In this document: piece after piece, positions 43,736-52,494 of the stretch | How positions within the stretch are numbered: the first letter of the stretch is position 1 | How the letters are laid out: each line of letters starts with the position of its first letter | Source of the DNA: Deltaproteobacteria bacterium | GTDB lineage: Bacteria > JADJOY01 | Length of the DNA stretch: 64,000 bases | NCBI GenBank assembly: GCA_016713535.1 | Contig: JADJOY010000004.1 | Span: forward strand, 1 to 64,000 | Direction of reading: 5' to 3' | Notes under the pieces: generated by a model | The model's database searches: none | What the model was told of the DNA's origin: nothing | What the model saw: the letters and a program-made list of their open reading frames with translations, nothing else | Position numbers and translations under genes: made by a program

Positions 43736-44647
43736 ATGCACTCCGGTAAGTCCCTCGCATCCTCGACCGCCAGCAACGACCCGCGCCGCGCGGTCATCAG
43801 CGAGCCACCGCTGGTGCGCTACGCGCTCCTCGCGGTGGCGCTCGGCTTCCTCGGGCTCTTCCTGGTGATGCCGCTCGCCGCGGTGTTCACCGAGGCCCTC
43901 TCCAAGGGCTTCCGTGCCTACTTCGGCGCGATGGCGCATGTAGACGCGCTCGCCGCGATCCGCCTCACGCTCATGACCGCGGCGATCGCCGTGCCGCTCA
44001 ACCTGGTGTTCGGGATCGCGGCGGCGTGGGCGATCGCCAAGTTCGAGTTCCGCGGCAAGGACCTGCTCGTCACGCTCATCGACGTGCCGTTCTCGGTCTC
44101 GCCGGTGATCTCCGGACTGATCTTCGTGCTGCTCTTCGGCCTCCAGGGCTGGCTCGGGCCGTGGCTCGACGATCACGACATCCGCATCATCTTCGCGGTG
44201 CCGGGGATCGTCCTCGCCACGATCTTCATCACCTTCCCGTTCGTGGCGCGCGAGCTGATCCCGCTCATGCAGGCCCAGGGGACCGAGGAGGAAGAGGCCG
44301 CGGTGGTGATGGGCGCGAGCTTCTGGCGCACGCTCTGGAACGTGACGCTGCCCAACGCCAAGTGGGGACTCGTCTACGGCCTGATCCTGTGTAACGCGCG
44401 CGCGATGGGCGAGTTCGGCGCGGTGTCGGTGGTGTCCGGGCACGTGCGCGGGCTCACCAACACCATGCCGCTACACGTCGAGATTCTCTACAACGAATAC
44501 GACTTCGTGGGGGCGTTCGCGATCGCGTCGCTGCTGGCGCTCTTGGCGCTGGTGACGCTCGCGGCGAAGAGCTTCGTGGAGTGGCGCGCGCGCGCCGCGA
44601 TCCGCGAGGCCATTGCAATGGCCGAGGCTGAGGGAGGTGTGGCGTGA
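43736..44647 (+). CDS. cysW: Sulfate ABC transporter permease CysW
   Basis: 303 residues. GAGGAGGA precedes the ATG at 43736. There are six membrane segments: [40 protein letters not shown], the conserved [34 protein letters not shown], the EAA loop [20 protein letters not shown], and [18 protein letters not shown]. It has a longer N-terminal tail (about 30 residues) than many relatives. The 3' end overlaps the cysA GTG start. It forms the second half of the permease with CysT. Confidence 0.93.
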   Translation: MHSGKSLASSTASNDPRRAVISEPPLVRYALLAVALGFLGLFLVMPLAAVFTEALSKGFRAYFGAMAHVDALAAIRLTLMTAAIAVPLNLVFGIAAAWAIAKFEFRGKDLLVTLIDVPFSVSPVISGLIFVLLFGLQGWLGPWLDDHDIRIIFAVPGIVLATIFITFPFVARELIPLMQAQGTEEEEAAVVMGASFWRTLWNVTLPNAKWGLVYGLILCNARAMGEFGAVSVVSGHVRGLTNTMPLHVEILYNEYDFVGAFAIASLLALLALVTLAAKSFVEWRARAAIREAIAMAEAEGGVA

Positions 44648-45720
44648 GCATCGAGGTCCGCAACATTCACAAGCACTTCGGAAAGTTCCACGCGCTCCAG
44701 GACGTGAACTTGCACGTCCAGACCGGCGAGCTGGTGGCCCTGCTCGGTCCGTCGGGCTCGGGGAAGACGACGCTCCTGCGCATCATCGCGGGGCTCGAGG
44801 TGGCGGACTCCGGCACCGTGCTCTTCCACGGCGAGGACGCGACCGATCGCCACGTACGCGAGCGCCAGGTCGGGTTCGTCTTCCAGCACTACGCGCTCTT
44901 TCGCCACATGACGGTGTTCGAGAACGTCGCGTTCGGGCTCCGGGTCCGGAAGGGCAAGGCGAAGCCGCTCGAGGGCTACATCCGCGCGCGGGTGAGCGAG
45001 CTACTCGACCTCGTGCAGCTCGGTTGGCTCGCCGATCGCTACCCGTCGCAGCTCTCGGGCGGCCAGCGCCAGCGGGTGGCGCTGGCGCGCGCGCTCGCCG
45101 TCGAGCCGCGCGTGCTGCTCCTCGACGAGCCGTTCGGGGCGCTCGACGCCAAGGTGCGAAAAGAGCTGCGGCGCTGGCTGCGCCGCCTGCAGGACGACCT
45201 GCGCATCACCAGCGTGTTCGTCACCCACGACCAGGAGGAGGCGCTCGAGGTCGCCGACCGCGTGGTGGTCATGAACGAGGGCAAGATCGAGCAGGTCGGG
45301 GCCCCCGACGACGTCTACGACCGGCCCGCGAGCCGGTTCGTCTACAACTTCCTCGGCGACGTGAACCTGTTCCACGGTCGTGTCCACCAGGGGCAGGCGC
45401 AGCTCGGTGGGCTCGAGGTGGAGGTGCCGGAACACAACGGCACCCTCGACACAGCGGCGGTCGCGTTCGTGCGGCCCCACGACGTGGACGTGGCCCGCTA
45501 CCGAAGCGGCGGGCCGACGATCGAGGCGACCGTGCGTCACGTCAAGGCGCTCGGCCCGCGCGTCCGGCTCTACCTGGAGCGTACCGAGGAGGGTGCCGAG
45601 ATCGAAGCGGAGCTGAGCCGAGAGCGATTCGAGGAGCTGGCGCTCGCCGAGGGCGAGAAGGTCTACGTGAGCCTCAGGAAGCTGCGTGTGTTCGTGGAGG
45701 ACTCGCTGTCGGCGGCCTGA
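44644..45720 (+). CDS. cysA: Sulfate/thiosulfate ABC transporter ATP-binding protein
   Basis: 358 residues, usual for CysA. The GTG start at 44644 overlaps the cysW stop. Walker A is [15 protein letters not shown] (about 33-47), then the Q-loop [20 protein letters not shown], signature [15 protein letters not shown], Walker [17 protein letters not shown] and switch His in [21 protein letters not shown]-terminal regulatory TOBE-like part follows the ATPase domain ([22 protein letters not shown]). It drives sulfate import through CysTW. A hairpin at 45767-45787 separates it from the SLC13 permease gene. Confidence 0.95.
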   Translation: MSIEVRNIHKHFGKFHALQDVNLHVQTGELVALLGPSGSGKTTLLRIIAGLEVADSGTVLFHGEDATDRHVRERQVGFVFQHYALFRHMTVFENVAFGLRVRKGKAKPLEGYIRARVSELLDLVQLGWLADRYPSQLSGGQRQRVALARALAVEPRVLLLDEPFGALDAKVRKELRRWLRRLQDDLRITSVFVTHDQEEALEVADRVVVMNEGKIEQVGAPDDVYDRPASRFVYNFLGDVNLFHGRVHQGQAQLGGLEVEVPEHNGTLDTAAVAFVRPHDVDVARYRSGGPTIEATVRHVKALGPRVRLYLERTEEGAEIEAELSRERFEELALAEGEKVYVSLRKLRVFVEDSLSAA

Positions 45721-45766
45721 CATCGCCCGACCCGCCGCCCGCGGGCGGGAGGGTGCCAAAACAATC

Positions 45767-45787
45767 GCGAGAGCCCCTGGCTCTCGC
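45767..45787 (+). terminator. Hairpin between cysA and the SLC13 permease gene
   Basis: GCGAGAGCC-CCT-GGCTCTCGC, a perfect 9-bp stem with a 3-base loop in the 102-base gap. There is no T-run behind it, so it is more likely an mRNA-processing or partial read-through signal than a full stop. Confidence 0.45.
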
Positions 45788-45822
45788 TCGGCGGAGCGCA
45801 CGAGCGTACGCCTGGAGGACCG

Positions 45823-47595
45823 ATGACGTGGCAAGCGTGGGTGACCCTCGCAACCGTGGCGGGGATGCTGTTCGTGATGGTGCGGAATCTGGCGGGTCCG
45901 GACGTCACGTTGCTGGGCGGCGTCGTGCTGCTCCTGAGCATGGGGATCCTCACCAGCAAGGAGGCGTTCGCCGGGTTCGCCAATGAAGGCATGCTCACGG
46001 TGGGCGTGCTGTTCGTGGTGGCGGCGGCGATGCGGGAGACCGGTGCGCTCGACTTCTTCGTGCGGCGGATCCTCGGGCGGCCGCGCTCGGTGATCGGCGC
46101 GCAGCTCCGCCTGATGGTACCCGCCGCGGGGATCTCGGCGTTCATCAACAACACCCCGCTGGTCGCGGCGATGGTGCCGATCGTCAGCGACTGGTCGAAG
46201 CGAATCGGTGTGTCGGCGTCCCGGCTCATGATGCCGCTGAGCTGGGCGACGATCCTCGGCGGCACCTGCTCCCTGATCGGCACCAGCACCAACCTGGTGG
46301 TGGTCGGTCTGGTCCAGAAGAAGGACCCGTCGATCCACATCCCGCTCTTCGAGATCGCGTGGGTGGGCATCCCCGTGGCGATCGTCGGGATCGCCTACAC
46401 GGTGCTGCTCTCGAAGCGGCTCCTGCCCGATCGCACGGGATCTCTCGAAGCCCTGCGCGATCCTCGCGAGTACACGGTGGCGATGCGTGTCGAGGCGGGC
46501 TCGCCGGTCGTCGGCATGACCATCGAGGAGGCCGGGCTCCGCCACCTGCCCGGGCTCTTCCTGGTCGACGTGGAGAGAGACGGCGACCTGCTCCCCGCGG
46601 TGGGGCCGGAGGTCAGGCTCAAGGCGGACGATCAGCTCACCTTCGCCGGTGTGGTGGAGAGCGTCGTCGACCTGCGCAAGATCCGCGGCCTGGTGCCCGC
46701 CACCGAGCAGGTGGCGAAGCTCACCGATCCCCGTCCCGAGCGGCGGCTCGTGGAGGCGGTGGTCGCCTCGCAGTCGCCGCTGGTCGGCAAGACGCCCAAG
46801 GAGATCGAGTTCCGCACCGTCTACAACGCCGCCATCATCGCGGTTCACCGGCGCGGCGAGCGGGTGCGCGGCAAGATCGGCACCATCGAGCTCAAGGCCG
46901 GCGACACGCTGCTCCTCGACACCCATCCGAATTTCCTCCGCACCCGCAGGAACGACGCGGCGTTCGCGCTGGTCGCGGCCGTGGAGGGCAGCGCGGCGCC
47001 GCGTCACGAGCGCGCGTGGCTCGCCGGCGGCGTGGTGCTGGCGATGATCGTCGCCAACGCGGCGGGCTGGATCTCGCTCTTGCTGGCGGGGCTGCTGGCC
47101 GCGGGCGCGCTCCTGCTGACGCGCTGCCTCACCGCCGACGAGGCGCGCGAGGCGGTGGACCTGCGGGTGCTGGTGGCGATCGCGGCGTCGTTCGGGGTGG
47201 GTGCCGCGATCGAGCAGAGCGGGCTCGCGAAGGTGCTCGGCGCCGAGATCGTCCGGCTCGCGGAGCCGCTCGGTACGGTGGGCATCCTCGCCGCCGTCTA
47301 CCTGGCGACCACGGTGCTCACCGAGCTGGTCACCAACAACTCGGCCGCGGCACTCATGTTCCCCATCGCGATGGCGACCGCGGAGGCCGCCCACGCGCCG
47401 AGCCTCAAGCCCTTCTACTACGTGGTGATGATGGCCGCCTCGGCGAGCTTCTCGACGCCCATCGGCTACGCCACCAACCTCATGGTGCTGAGCCCGGGCG
47501 GCTACCGGTTCGGCGACTTCCTGCGCTTCGGCGTGCCGCTCCAGCTCCTGCTCGCGGGGGTCACGGTGGTGGTCGTCTACCTGCGCTGGATGTGA
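45823..47595 (+). CDS. SLC13 family permease with two TrkA-C domains
   Basis: 590 residues. GGAGGA precedes the ATG at 45823. An N-terminal membrane half (TVGVLFVVAAAMRETGALDF; SAFINNTPLVAAMVPIVSDW, with the NNTP substrate motif; LGGTCSLIGTSTNLVVVG) and a C-terminal half (LTELVTNNSAAALMFPIAMA, SFSTPIGYATNLMV) flank two TrkA-C/RCK_C domains at about 215-290 and 300-370 (AGSPVVGMTIEEAGLRHLPG, SPLVGKTPKEIEFRTVYNAA). This layout is known from algal and cyanobacterial sulfate permeases. Its position behind cysTWA supports sulfate as substrate, giving the cell a low-affinity, ion-coupled route beside the ABC system. Confidence 0.85.
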   Translation: MTWQAWVTLATVAGMLFVMVRNLAGPDVTLLGGVVLLLSMGILTSKEAFAGFANEGMLTVGVLFVVAAAMRETGALDFFVRRILGRPRSVIGAQLRLMVPAAGISAFINNTPLVAAMVPIVSDWSKRIGVSASRLMMPLSWATILGGTCSLIGTSTNLVVVGLVQKKDPSIHIPLFEIAWVGIPVAIVGIAYTVLLSKRLLPDRTGSLEALRDPREYTVAMRVEAGSPVVGMTIEEAGLRHLPGLFLVDVERDGDLLPAVGPEVRLKADDQLTFAGVVESVVDLRKIRGLVPATEQVAKLTDPRPERRLVEAVVASQSPLVGKTPKEIEFRTVYNAAIIAVHRRGERVRGKIGTIELKAGDTLLLDTHPNFLRTRRNDAAFALVAAVEGSAAPRHERAWLAGGVVLAMIVANAAGWISLLLAGLLAAGALLLTRCLTADEAREAVDLRVLVAIAASFGVGAAIEQSGLAKVLGAEIVRLAEPLGTVGILAAVYLATTVLTELVTNNSAAALMFPIAMATAEAAHAPSLKPFYYVVMMAASASFSTPIGYATNLMVLSPGGYRFGDFLRFGVPLQLLLAGVTVVVVYLRWM

Positions 47596-48052
47596 GGGAA
47601 GGGCGGCGGAGCCGGTCGGCGCGGCTGCGCTCTTCGAGCGTGCGCGGTGGTGCGGGCGGCGCGCGCTTTCGCGCGCTCGCCCAGCGCCGCTTCGCATAGG
47701 GGTTCTGCGTCGGTGACCCGTATCGGTTCGGGCCGATGGTCCCCGGCTGGTTGAAGAGCCGCCACGCACCGAAGACGACCGACCACCCGGTCTCGTCGAG
47801 GTCGTGCGCTCGCTTGATCGAGAGCGCGAGCCACGACCACCACGCGACTGCGCCGATGCAACCGGCCAGGACCCACTTTGCGGTGGGAGCGACCACGGTG
47901 CCGAGCCCTTCGCCAACGATCGCGCTACAGCCGAAACCGAGGAGGACGATCCAGTAGCTGGTCCAGTAGGTGTCGCGATCGATCCGGCCGCGCGGCGAGA
48001 GAAAGAGTCCGGCCCACGCATACCAGCCCTGCGCTCGTTTGCGGGTGGTCAT
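47561..48052 (-). CDS. DUF805 membrane protein
   Basis: 163 residues. The core is DUF805: WYAWAGLFLSPRGRIDRDTY, YWIVLLGFGCSAIVGEGLG, WVLAGCIGAVAWWSWLALSI, then KRAHDLDETGWSVVFG. Four membrane segments are expected, with the last apparently replaced by an Arg/Pro-rich tail. The start is the ATG at 48050-48052. The last 35 bases overlap the end of the convergent permease gene, and the odd tail (KRRWASARKRAPPAPPRTLE) reads through that region. Function unknown. Confidence 0.7.
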   Translation of the reverse strand: MTTRKRAQGWYAWAGLFLSPRGRIDRDTYWTSYWIVLLGFGCSAIVGEGLGTVVAPTAKWVLAGCIGAVAWWSWLALSIKRAHDLDETGWSVVFGAWRLFNQPGTIGPNRYGSPTQNPYAKRRWASARKRAPPAPPRTLEERSRADRLRRPSLTSSAGRRPPP

Positions 48053-48154
48053 CCTGCTGCGTCCGAGTGAGCGCGCGCGCCGAGCGGGAAACCGGGAGGG
48101 CTCACGACCTCCCCTACGAGCCGCATCGCGGCCTTCCGGCTCGGCCCGGACGGA

Positions 48155-48189
48155 GAAAGGGCGCGGGGTGTTGCGCCCCGCGCCCTTTC
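48155..48189 (-). terminator. Terminator after the radical SAM gene
   Basis: A 14-bp perfect stem (GAAAGGGCGCGGGG with CCCCGCGCCCTTTC) and a 7-base loop lie 28 bases after the stop codon at 48217. The stem ends in a short T-rich stretch on either strand, so it may act in both directions. Confidence 0.8.
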
Positions 48190-48216
48190 GGTTGGCCAGC
48201 CCTCGAAGAGCCCGGT

Positions 48217-49581
48217 TCAGGCGGCGGCTTCGGAGAAGATCCGCTTCCGCAGCATGCGCGCTTTGCGCTTGAGCGTGGTCATCGTGTTGCGCTGGATGAC
48301 GAGGCGGCGCGCCTTGCGGTAGAGCCTCATTCGCTCCTCGGCCGGAAAATCGGGAGTGTCGAAGACCGGCGTGTTCGAGAAGTGGTGGAACTTCGTGTAA
48401 TCGGCGTGGATGATGTTGCCGTTCTGCTTGGCGAACTCCCACAGCTCGGTCTTGGGGTAGGGACGCGCCAGGTAGAACTCGACGGTCGCGAGCGGCATGC
48501 GCCGCGCGAAGTCGATCGATCGCTCGATGGTCTCGGGGGTGTCGCCCGGGTTGCCGATCATGAACTGACCGGTGATCTCGATGCCGGCACCCGCCAGGTT
48601 GGCGATGCCCTGCTCGAGGTCGGCGAGCGACTCGCCCTTCTTGATCTTGAGGAGCATGTCGTCGTCGGCGCTCTCGATCCCGATCGCCACGGTGAGGCAG
48701 CCGGCCTTGCGCATCTTCTCGCACAGGTCGCGCGGCGCGCGGTCGGCGCGCAGCCCCCAGATGCCCCACACGATGTCGAGCTTCTTCTCGGTGACGAGAT
48801 CGCAGAACTCGTGGACGCGCTGGAGCTTCAGGTTGAAGGTGTCGTCGACGATGACGAACCAGCGGTGCGGGATGTTCCACTTGCCGAGCGCCCACTCGAT
48901 TTCGTCGACGAGCTCGTCGGCCTTGCGGTAGCGCCACGGCCGCCCGCTGACTGCCGGCACGGAGCAGAACACACACTGATATGGACAACCGCGGCTCGTG
49001 AGCAGCGGATAGGCCTCGTAGGCATCCATCTGGAAGAGGTGGAACGCCGGGCGCCCGAGCGCGCCGAGGTCGCGGATCCACGGCGCCTTCTCGACCAGCT
49101 TCACCTCGCTGCCGTCGCGGTAGATGAGCCCGGGCACCTCCGCGAGCCGCTCGGGAGTGTCCGCGCCATCGAGGATGAGCCGGGTGAGGTGCGGCATCAC
49201 CTCCTCGCCCTCGCCGATGACCGCGTAGTCGATCGAGGGGACGTCGAGGGTACCGGCCTCGCTCACCGACACGTGCGGTCCGCCGACGATGATCTTGGCG
49301 TCGGGGCGGCGGTGCCTGATGTCGGCGATCGAGATCATCACCCGATCCCAGGTGAAGCTCGTCGCGGTGATCCCGACCACCGCCGGAATGCGCTCGAGGA
49401 ACGCGGCCCAGCCGGCGTCGCCGGCCACCTCGCGGTCGATCACCTCGACGTACATGCCCTCCTTCTCGAGGGCAGTGGCGATGTATCCGATCCCCAGATT
49501 GGGGAAGAACGGCTTGCGTAGGCTTCGCGGGCCGGCGTCGATCAGCGCCACGTCCCGTATTTGCGCTCCCGGCTTCAACAT
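48217..49581 (-). CDS. B12-binding domain radical SAM protein
   Basis: 454 residues. The N-terminal cobalamin-binding Rossmann-like part (NLGIGYIATALEKEGMYVEV, AVVGITATSFTWDRV, IIVGGPHVSVSEAGTLD, DYAVIGEGEEVMPHL) is followed by a radical SAM core with the cluster motif LLTSRGCPYQCVFCSVPA (CxxxCxxC) at about residue 190. AIGIESADDDMLLKIKKGES matches the SAM-binding region. The C-terminus is helical (PAEERMRLYRKARRLVIQRN). Relatives methylate or rearrange unactivated carbons in hopanoid, cofactor or natural-product pathways; nothing nearby tells which. It is expressed alone: a terminator follows it and tRNA genes lie upstream. Confidence 0.9.
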   Translation of the reverse strand: MLKPGAQIRDVALIDAGPRSLRKPFFPNLGIGYIATALEKEGMYVEVIDREVAGDAGWAAFLERIPAVVGITATSFTWDRVMISIADIRHRRPDAKIIVGGPHVSVSEAGTLDVPSIDYAVIGEGEEVMPHLTRLILDGADTPERLAEVPGLIYRDGSEVKLVEKAPWIRDLGALGRPAFHLFQMDAYEAYPLLTSRGCPYQCVFCSVPAVSGRPWRYRKADELVDEIEWALGKWNIPHRWFVIVDDTFNLKLQRVHEFCDLVTEKKLDIVWGIWGLRADRAPRDLCEKMRKAGCLTVAIGIESADDDMLLKIKKGESLADLEQGIANLAGAGIEITGQFMIGNPGDTPETIERSIDFARRMPLATVEFYLARPYPKTELWEFAKQNGNIIHADYTKFHHFSNTPVFDTPDFPAEERMRLYRKARRLVIQRNTMTTLKRKARMLRKRIFSEAAA

Positions 49582-49711
49582 GTGCCTGGATCCTCGGCGG
49601 AAACGACCTCACGGTCCGTGCAGTCACGTGAGTCGGGTTGGAAAAAAAGAATACCACGGGGCTTTCGACCGCCGCTCGCGCCGCGCCGCCTGTTCTTCCC
49701 ACCGCCGAGTC

Positions 49712-49740
49712 TTGACGCCCGCGCACCTGGGTGCGAATCT
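49712..49740 (+). promoter_or_regulatory. Putative promoter of the tRNA-Gly gene
   Basis: TTGACG at 49712-49717 (five of six matches to the -35 box), 17 bases, then GAATCT at 49735-49740 (a weak -10). It would start transcription about 30 bases before tRNA-Gly. Confidence 0.4.
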
Positions 49741-49778
49741 TCCCCGCTCGTCGCCCGGACCAACGATACCGGGTGCCC

Positions 49779-49854
<76 letters not shown>

Positions 49855-49865
49855 GTGAACGAACG

Positions 49866-49891
49866 AGGCCGGCGAAGAGCCCGGCCTTTTT
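49866..49891 (+). terminator. Terminator after tRNA-Gly
   Basis: AGGCCGG, an 8-base loop, CCGGCCT and a run of five T: a standard rho-independent terminator 11 bases after the tRNA. It implies that tRNA-Cys downstream is mostly made from its own promoter. Confidence 0.85.
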
Positions 49892-49941
49892 CGTGTGAAG
49901 GGGAAGGAGAAGTCGGGTCGAGAGGTGGCGAGAAGGTCCCG

Positions 49942-50017
49942 GGTACGGTACCCAAGTGGTTAAGGGAGCGGTCTGCAAAACCGTTATTCACCGGTTCGAA
50001 TCCGGTCCGTACCTCCA
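49942..50017 (+). tRNA. tRNA-Cys (GCA)
   Basis: The acceptor stem GGTACGG pairs with CCGTACC. The anticodon arm is GCGGT-CTGCAAA-ACCGT with anticodon GCA, and the T-arm is ACCGG-TTCGAAT-CCGGT. CCA is encoded at 50015-50017. A D-loop with AAGTGGTTAAGGG is typical of tRNA-Cys. Confidence 0.96.
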
Positions 50018-50047
50018 GCCAGTCCAGTCGTCGTCGAGAGCAGTGAG

Positions 50048-50077
50048 AGCCGCGCGCGAGAGCCTTCGCGCGCGGCT
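50048..50077 (+). terminator. Hairpin after tRNA-Cys
   Basis: AGCCGCGCGCGA-GAGCCT-TCGCGCGCGGCT, a perfect 12-bp stem 30 bases after the tRNA. There is only a short pyrimidine stretch behind it, so the terminator call is moderate. Confidence 0.6.
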
Positions 50078-50196
50078 TCGCGCTCCCGGTGCCCGTGGTC
50101 GCGGTGGGGCACTCGCCGTACCGTGACCGTCGCGATTCGCGGGTCGTCTTGCGGTACGCTGGGCGAACACCGCGCTCGCCCGGGGCCTCCGTACCG

Positions 50197-51438
50197 ATGA
50201 CTTCGATTCCCGCGCACGTCGACTGGATCCGCGGCCGGCACGACGAGATGTGCCGGCTGGTCACCGTCTGGTCTGGCTTGAACAGCGGCACGCTCAACGT
50301 GGGCGGGCTGCGCGACCTGGCCAATCAGGTGGCCGAACGTTTCGCGGCCCTCGTCGGTGAGGTCGCGCTCGACGAGGTCCCCCCCAACGAGGTCGTGGAC
50401 GATCGCGGCAACCGCGCGTCCGAGCCGCTCGGCCGGATCGTGCGCGTCCGGAAGCGCCCCGACGCGCCCATCCAGGTGTTGCTGGTCGCCCACCTCGACA
50501 CGGTGTTCGCCGCCGCCGACCCGTTCCAGCGCGTCACGGTGGTGGACGAGCACACGCTGCGCGGACCGGGAGTGGCCGACTGCAAGGGCGGGATCGCGGT
50601 GATGCTCACCGCCCTCGAGTCGTTCGAGCGCTGCGACCGCGCCGGCGAGGTCGGCTGGGAGGTGGTGCTCAACCCGGACGAGGAGATCGGCTCACCGGGC
50701 TCGCGGGGGATGCTGCTGGAGCGCGCCAAGCGCTTCGACGCGGGGCTGGTGTTCGAGCCGGCGCTGCCGTCGGGAGCGCTGGTGAAGGCCCGCAAGGGCT
50801 CGGGGAACTTCTCGCTGGTGGTGCGTGGGCGTACCGCCCACGCGGGACGCGACTTCGACGCGGGACGCAACGCGATCCACGCGCTCGCCTCCGCGGTCGA
50901 GATCCTCGGGCGGCTCTCGGGGAGTCGGCCCGGGCTCACGGTGAACGTCGGACGGGTCGTCGGCGGCACGGCGGTGAACGTGGTGCCCGACGTGGCGGTC
51001 GCGCGCTTCAACGTGCGGGTCGTGGAGCCCGCCGATCAGGCGTTCGTGGAGGCGCGACTGCGCGATCTGGTGGCGAGCCTGGAGAGCAAGGAAGGGATCC
51101 GGCCCGAGCTGTTCGGTGGGTTCGGGGCGCCACCCAAGCCGTTCGCCGGGCCGAGCGCCGAGCTGCTCGGGCACGTGCTCGACTGCGGCCACGACCTCGG
51201 GCTCGACCTCGCCATCGAGACCAGCGGCGGCGTGTGCGACGGCAACCGCCTCGCGGCGGCCGGGCTCGCGACCGTGGACTCGCTCGGTCCGTGCGGGATC
51301 GGCATCCACACCGATCGTGAGGTGGTGCACCTCGACACGCTCACCGAGCGCGCCCGGGTCGCGGCGCTCTTGCTCACACGGCTCGCGACTCGCGAGATCG
51401 CCTGGCCCACCCGCGATCGGCCGGCCGCGCGGAGCTGA
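50197..51438 (+). CDS. M20 family zinc hydrolase (candidate succinylglutamate desuccinylase)
   Basis: 413 residues, M20/ArgE/DapE family. Metal-ligand motifs are VLLVAHLDTVFAAAD (His, Asp), LRGPGVADCKGGIAVML (Asp), VVLNPDEEIGSPGSRG (catalytic Glu and ligand Glu) and a late His (IGIHTDREVVHLD). The dimer domain contains SGNFSLVVRGRTAHAGRDFD. The start ATG 50197 suits the family; the frame is open upstream. The gene is followed after 6 bases by astA, then astD and astB with overlaps. AST clusters normally end in astE, an M14-like zinc enzyme that removes succinate from succinylglutamate. That gene is absent, and DapE shows that M20 enzymes can be desuccinylases, so this protein may do the AstE step. 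This is inference. Confidence 0.75.
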   Translation: MTSIPAHVDWIRGRHDEMCRLVTVWSGLNSGTLNVGGLRDLANQVAERFAALVGEVALDEVPPNEVVDDRGNRASEPLGRIVRVRKRPDAPIQVLLVAHLDTVFAAADPFQRVTVVDEHTLRGPGVADCKGGIAVMLTALESFERCDRAGEVGWEVVLNPDEEIGSPGSRGMLLERAKRFDAGLVFEPALPSGALVKARKGSGNFSLVVRGRTAHAGRDFDAGRNAIHALASAVEILGRLSGSRPGLTVNVGRVVGGTAVNVVPDVAVARFNVRVVEPADQAFVEARLRDLVASLESKEGIRPELFGGFGAPPKPFAGPSAELLGHVLDCGHDLGLDLAIETSGGVCDGNRLAAAGLATVDSLGPCGIGIHTDREVVHLDTLTERARVAALLLTRLATREIAWPTRDRPAARS

Positions 51439-51444
51439 AGCGCC

Positions 51445-52494
51445 ATGGATCGGGTCCGTCCAGCGCGAGTGACGGACCTCGAGGGGCTGCTGCACCTCGC
51501 GACCCTCGCCGGCTTCGGCCTCACCACGCTGCCGCGCGATCCCGAGTTCCTGCGCAAGCGCCTCCTCGACTCCGACCGCAGCTTCGCCCACGACATCGAC
51601 GAGCCACGCGGCGAGCCTTATCTGTTCGTGCTGGAGAGCGGCGCCGACGGCGCGGTGCTCGGCACCAGCGCGATCTGGTCGAAGGTCGGCGGCTTCGAGC
51701 CGTTCTATGCGTATCGCCTCGAGACCGCGCGCCACGAGTCGAAGATGCTCGGGGTGCTGAAGGAGATCCCGGTCCTTCATCTCGCGCGCGAGCACAGCGG
51801 GCCGTGCGACGTCGGCGGGCTCTTCCTGGCGCCCGCGGCGCGCGCCGGAGGGCGCGGGCGGCTGCTCTCGCTGGCGCGCTTCCTGTTCATGGCCGAGCAC
51901 CCGCGCCCGTTCGATCCCGAGGTGATCTCCGAGATCCGCGGCGTGAGCGACGAGCATGGCGTGTCGCCCTTCTGGGAAGGGCTGGGCCGGCACTTCTTCG
52001 ACATCGACTTCCCCAAGGCCGACTACCTGAGCCTGCTCAACAAGCGCTTCATCGCCGATCTCATGCCCGTGCATCCGATCTACATCCCGCTGCTGCCGCC
52101 GGCGGCGCAGGAGGTGATCGGAGAGCCCCACCCGATGAGCCGGGGCGCGCTCAAGATGCTCGAGGCGGAGGGCTTCCGCCGCAGCCGGATGGTGGACGTG
52201 TTCGACGCGGGGCCGGTGATCCACGCGCGCCTCGAGGACATCCGCACGGTCCGCGAGAGCGTGCGCGCGAAGGTCGAGACGCTCGCCGACGAGCCGCCGA
52301 GCGGTGACGAGCGGCTCGTGTGCCGCGCGGCGGCGAAGGGTGAGTTCCGGGCGGTGGCGACCACGGTCGCGTTGACCCGTGACGTGGGCGTGGTGCTGTC
52401 GCGCGCGGCGGCGGAGCGGCTCGAGGTGAAGGTGGGCGATCACGTGCGATTCGCGCCCAGCCGAGGGGCGGCTGGCGGGGAGAGCGGGTCATGA
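51445..52494 (+). CDS. astA: Arginine N-succinyltransferase
   Basis: 349 residues, typical of AstA. It transfers succinyl from succinyl-CoA to arginine, the first step of the AST pathway of arginine breakdown. Family blocks: VRPARVTDLEGLLHLATLAG, GFGLTTLPRDPEFLRKRLLD, YLFVLESGADGAVLGTSAIW, CDVGGLFLAPAARAGGRGRL (acyl-CoA binding), EIRGVSDEHGVSPFWEGLGR, HFFDIDFPKADYLSL and ALKMLEAEGFRRSRMVDVFD. The ATG at 51445 is 6 bases after the hydrolase gene. The stop overlaps astD (ATGA). Cytosolic. Confidence 0.93.
   Translation: MDRVRPARVTDLEGLLHLATLAGFGLTTLPRDPEFLRKRLLDSDRSFAHDIDEPRGEPYLFVLESGADGAVLGTSAIWSKVGGFEPFYAYRLETARHESKMLGVLKEIPVLHLAREHSGPCDVGGLFLAPAARAGGRGRLLSLARFLFMAEHPRPFDPEVISEIRGVSDEHGVSPFWEGLGRHFFDIDFPKADYLSLLNKRFIADLMPVHPIYIPLLPPAAQEVIGEPHPMSRGALKMLEAEGFRRSRMVDVFDAGPVIHARLEDIRTVRESVRAKVETLADEPPSGDERLVCRAAAKGEFRAVATTVALTRDVGVVLSRAAAERLEVKVGDHVRFAPSRGAAGGESGS

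Noticed and set aside
45001-48021. Open frame of about 1000 codons on the minus strand opposite cysA and the SLC13 permease
   Set aside because: Antisense to two clearly functional genes, with low-complexity His/Arg/Glu content typical of shadows.
50197-51438. M20 hydrolase as acetylornithine deacetylase of arginine synthesis
   Set aside because: It is embedded with arginine breakdown genes and no biosynthetic gene is near, so a catabolic role is preferred, though not proven.
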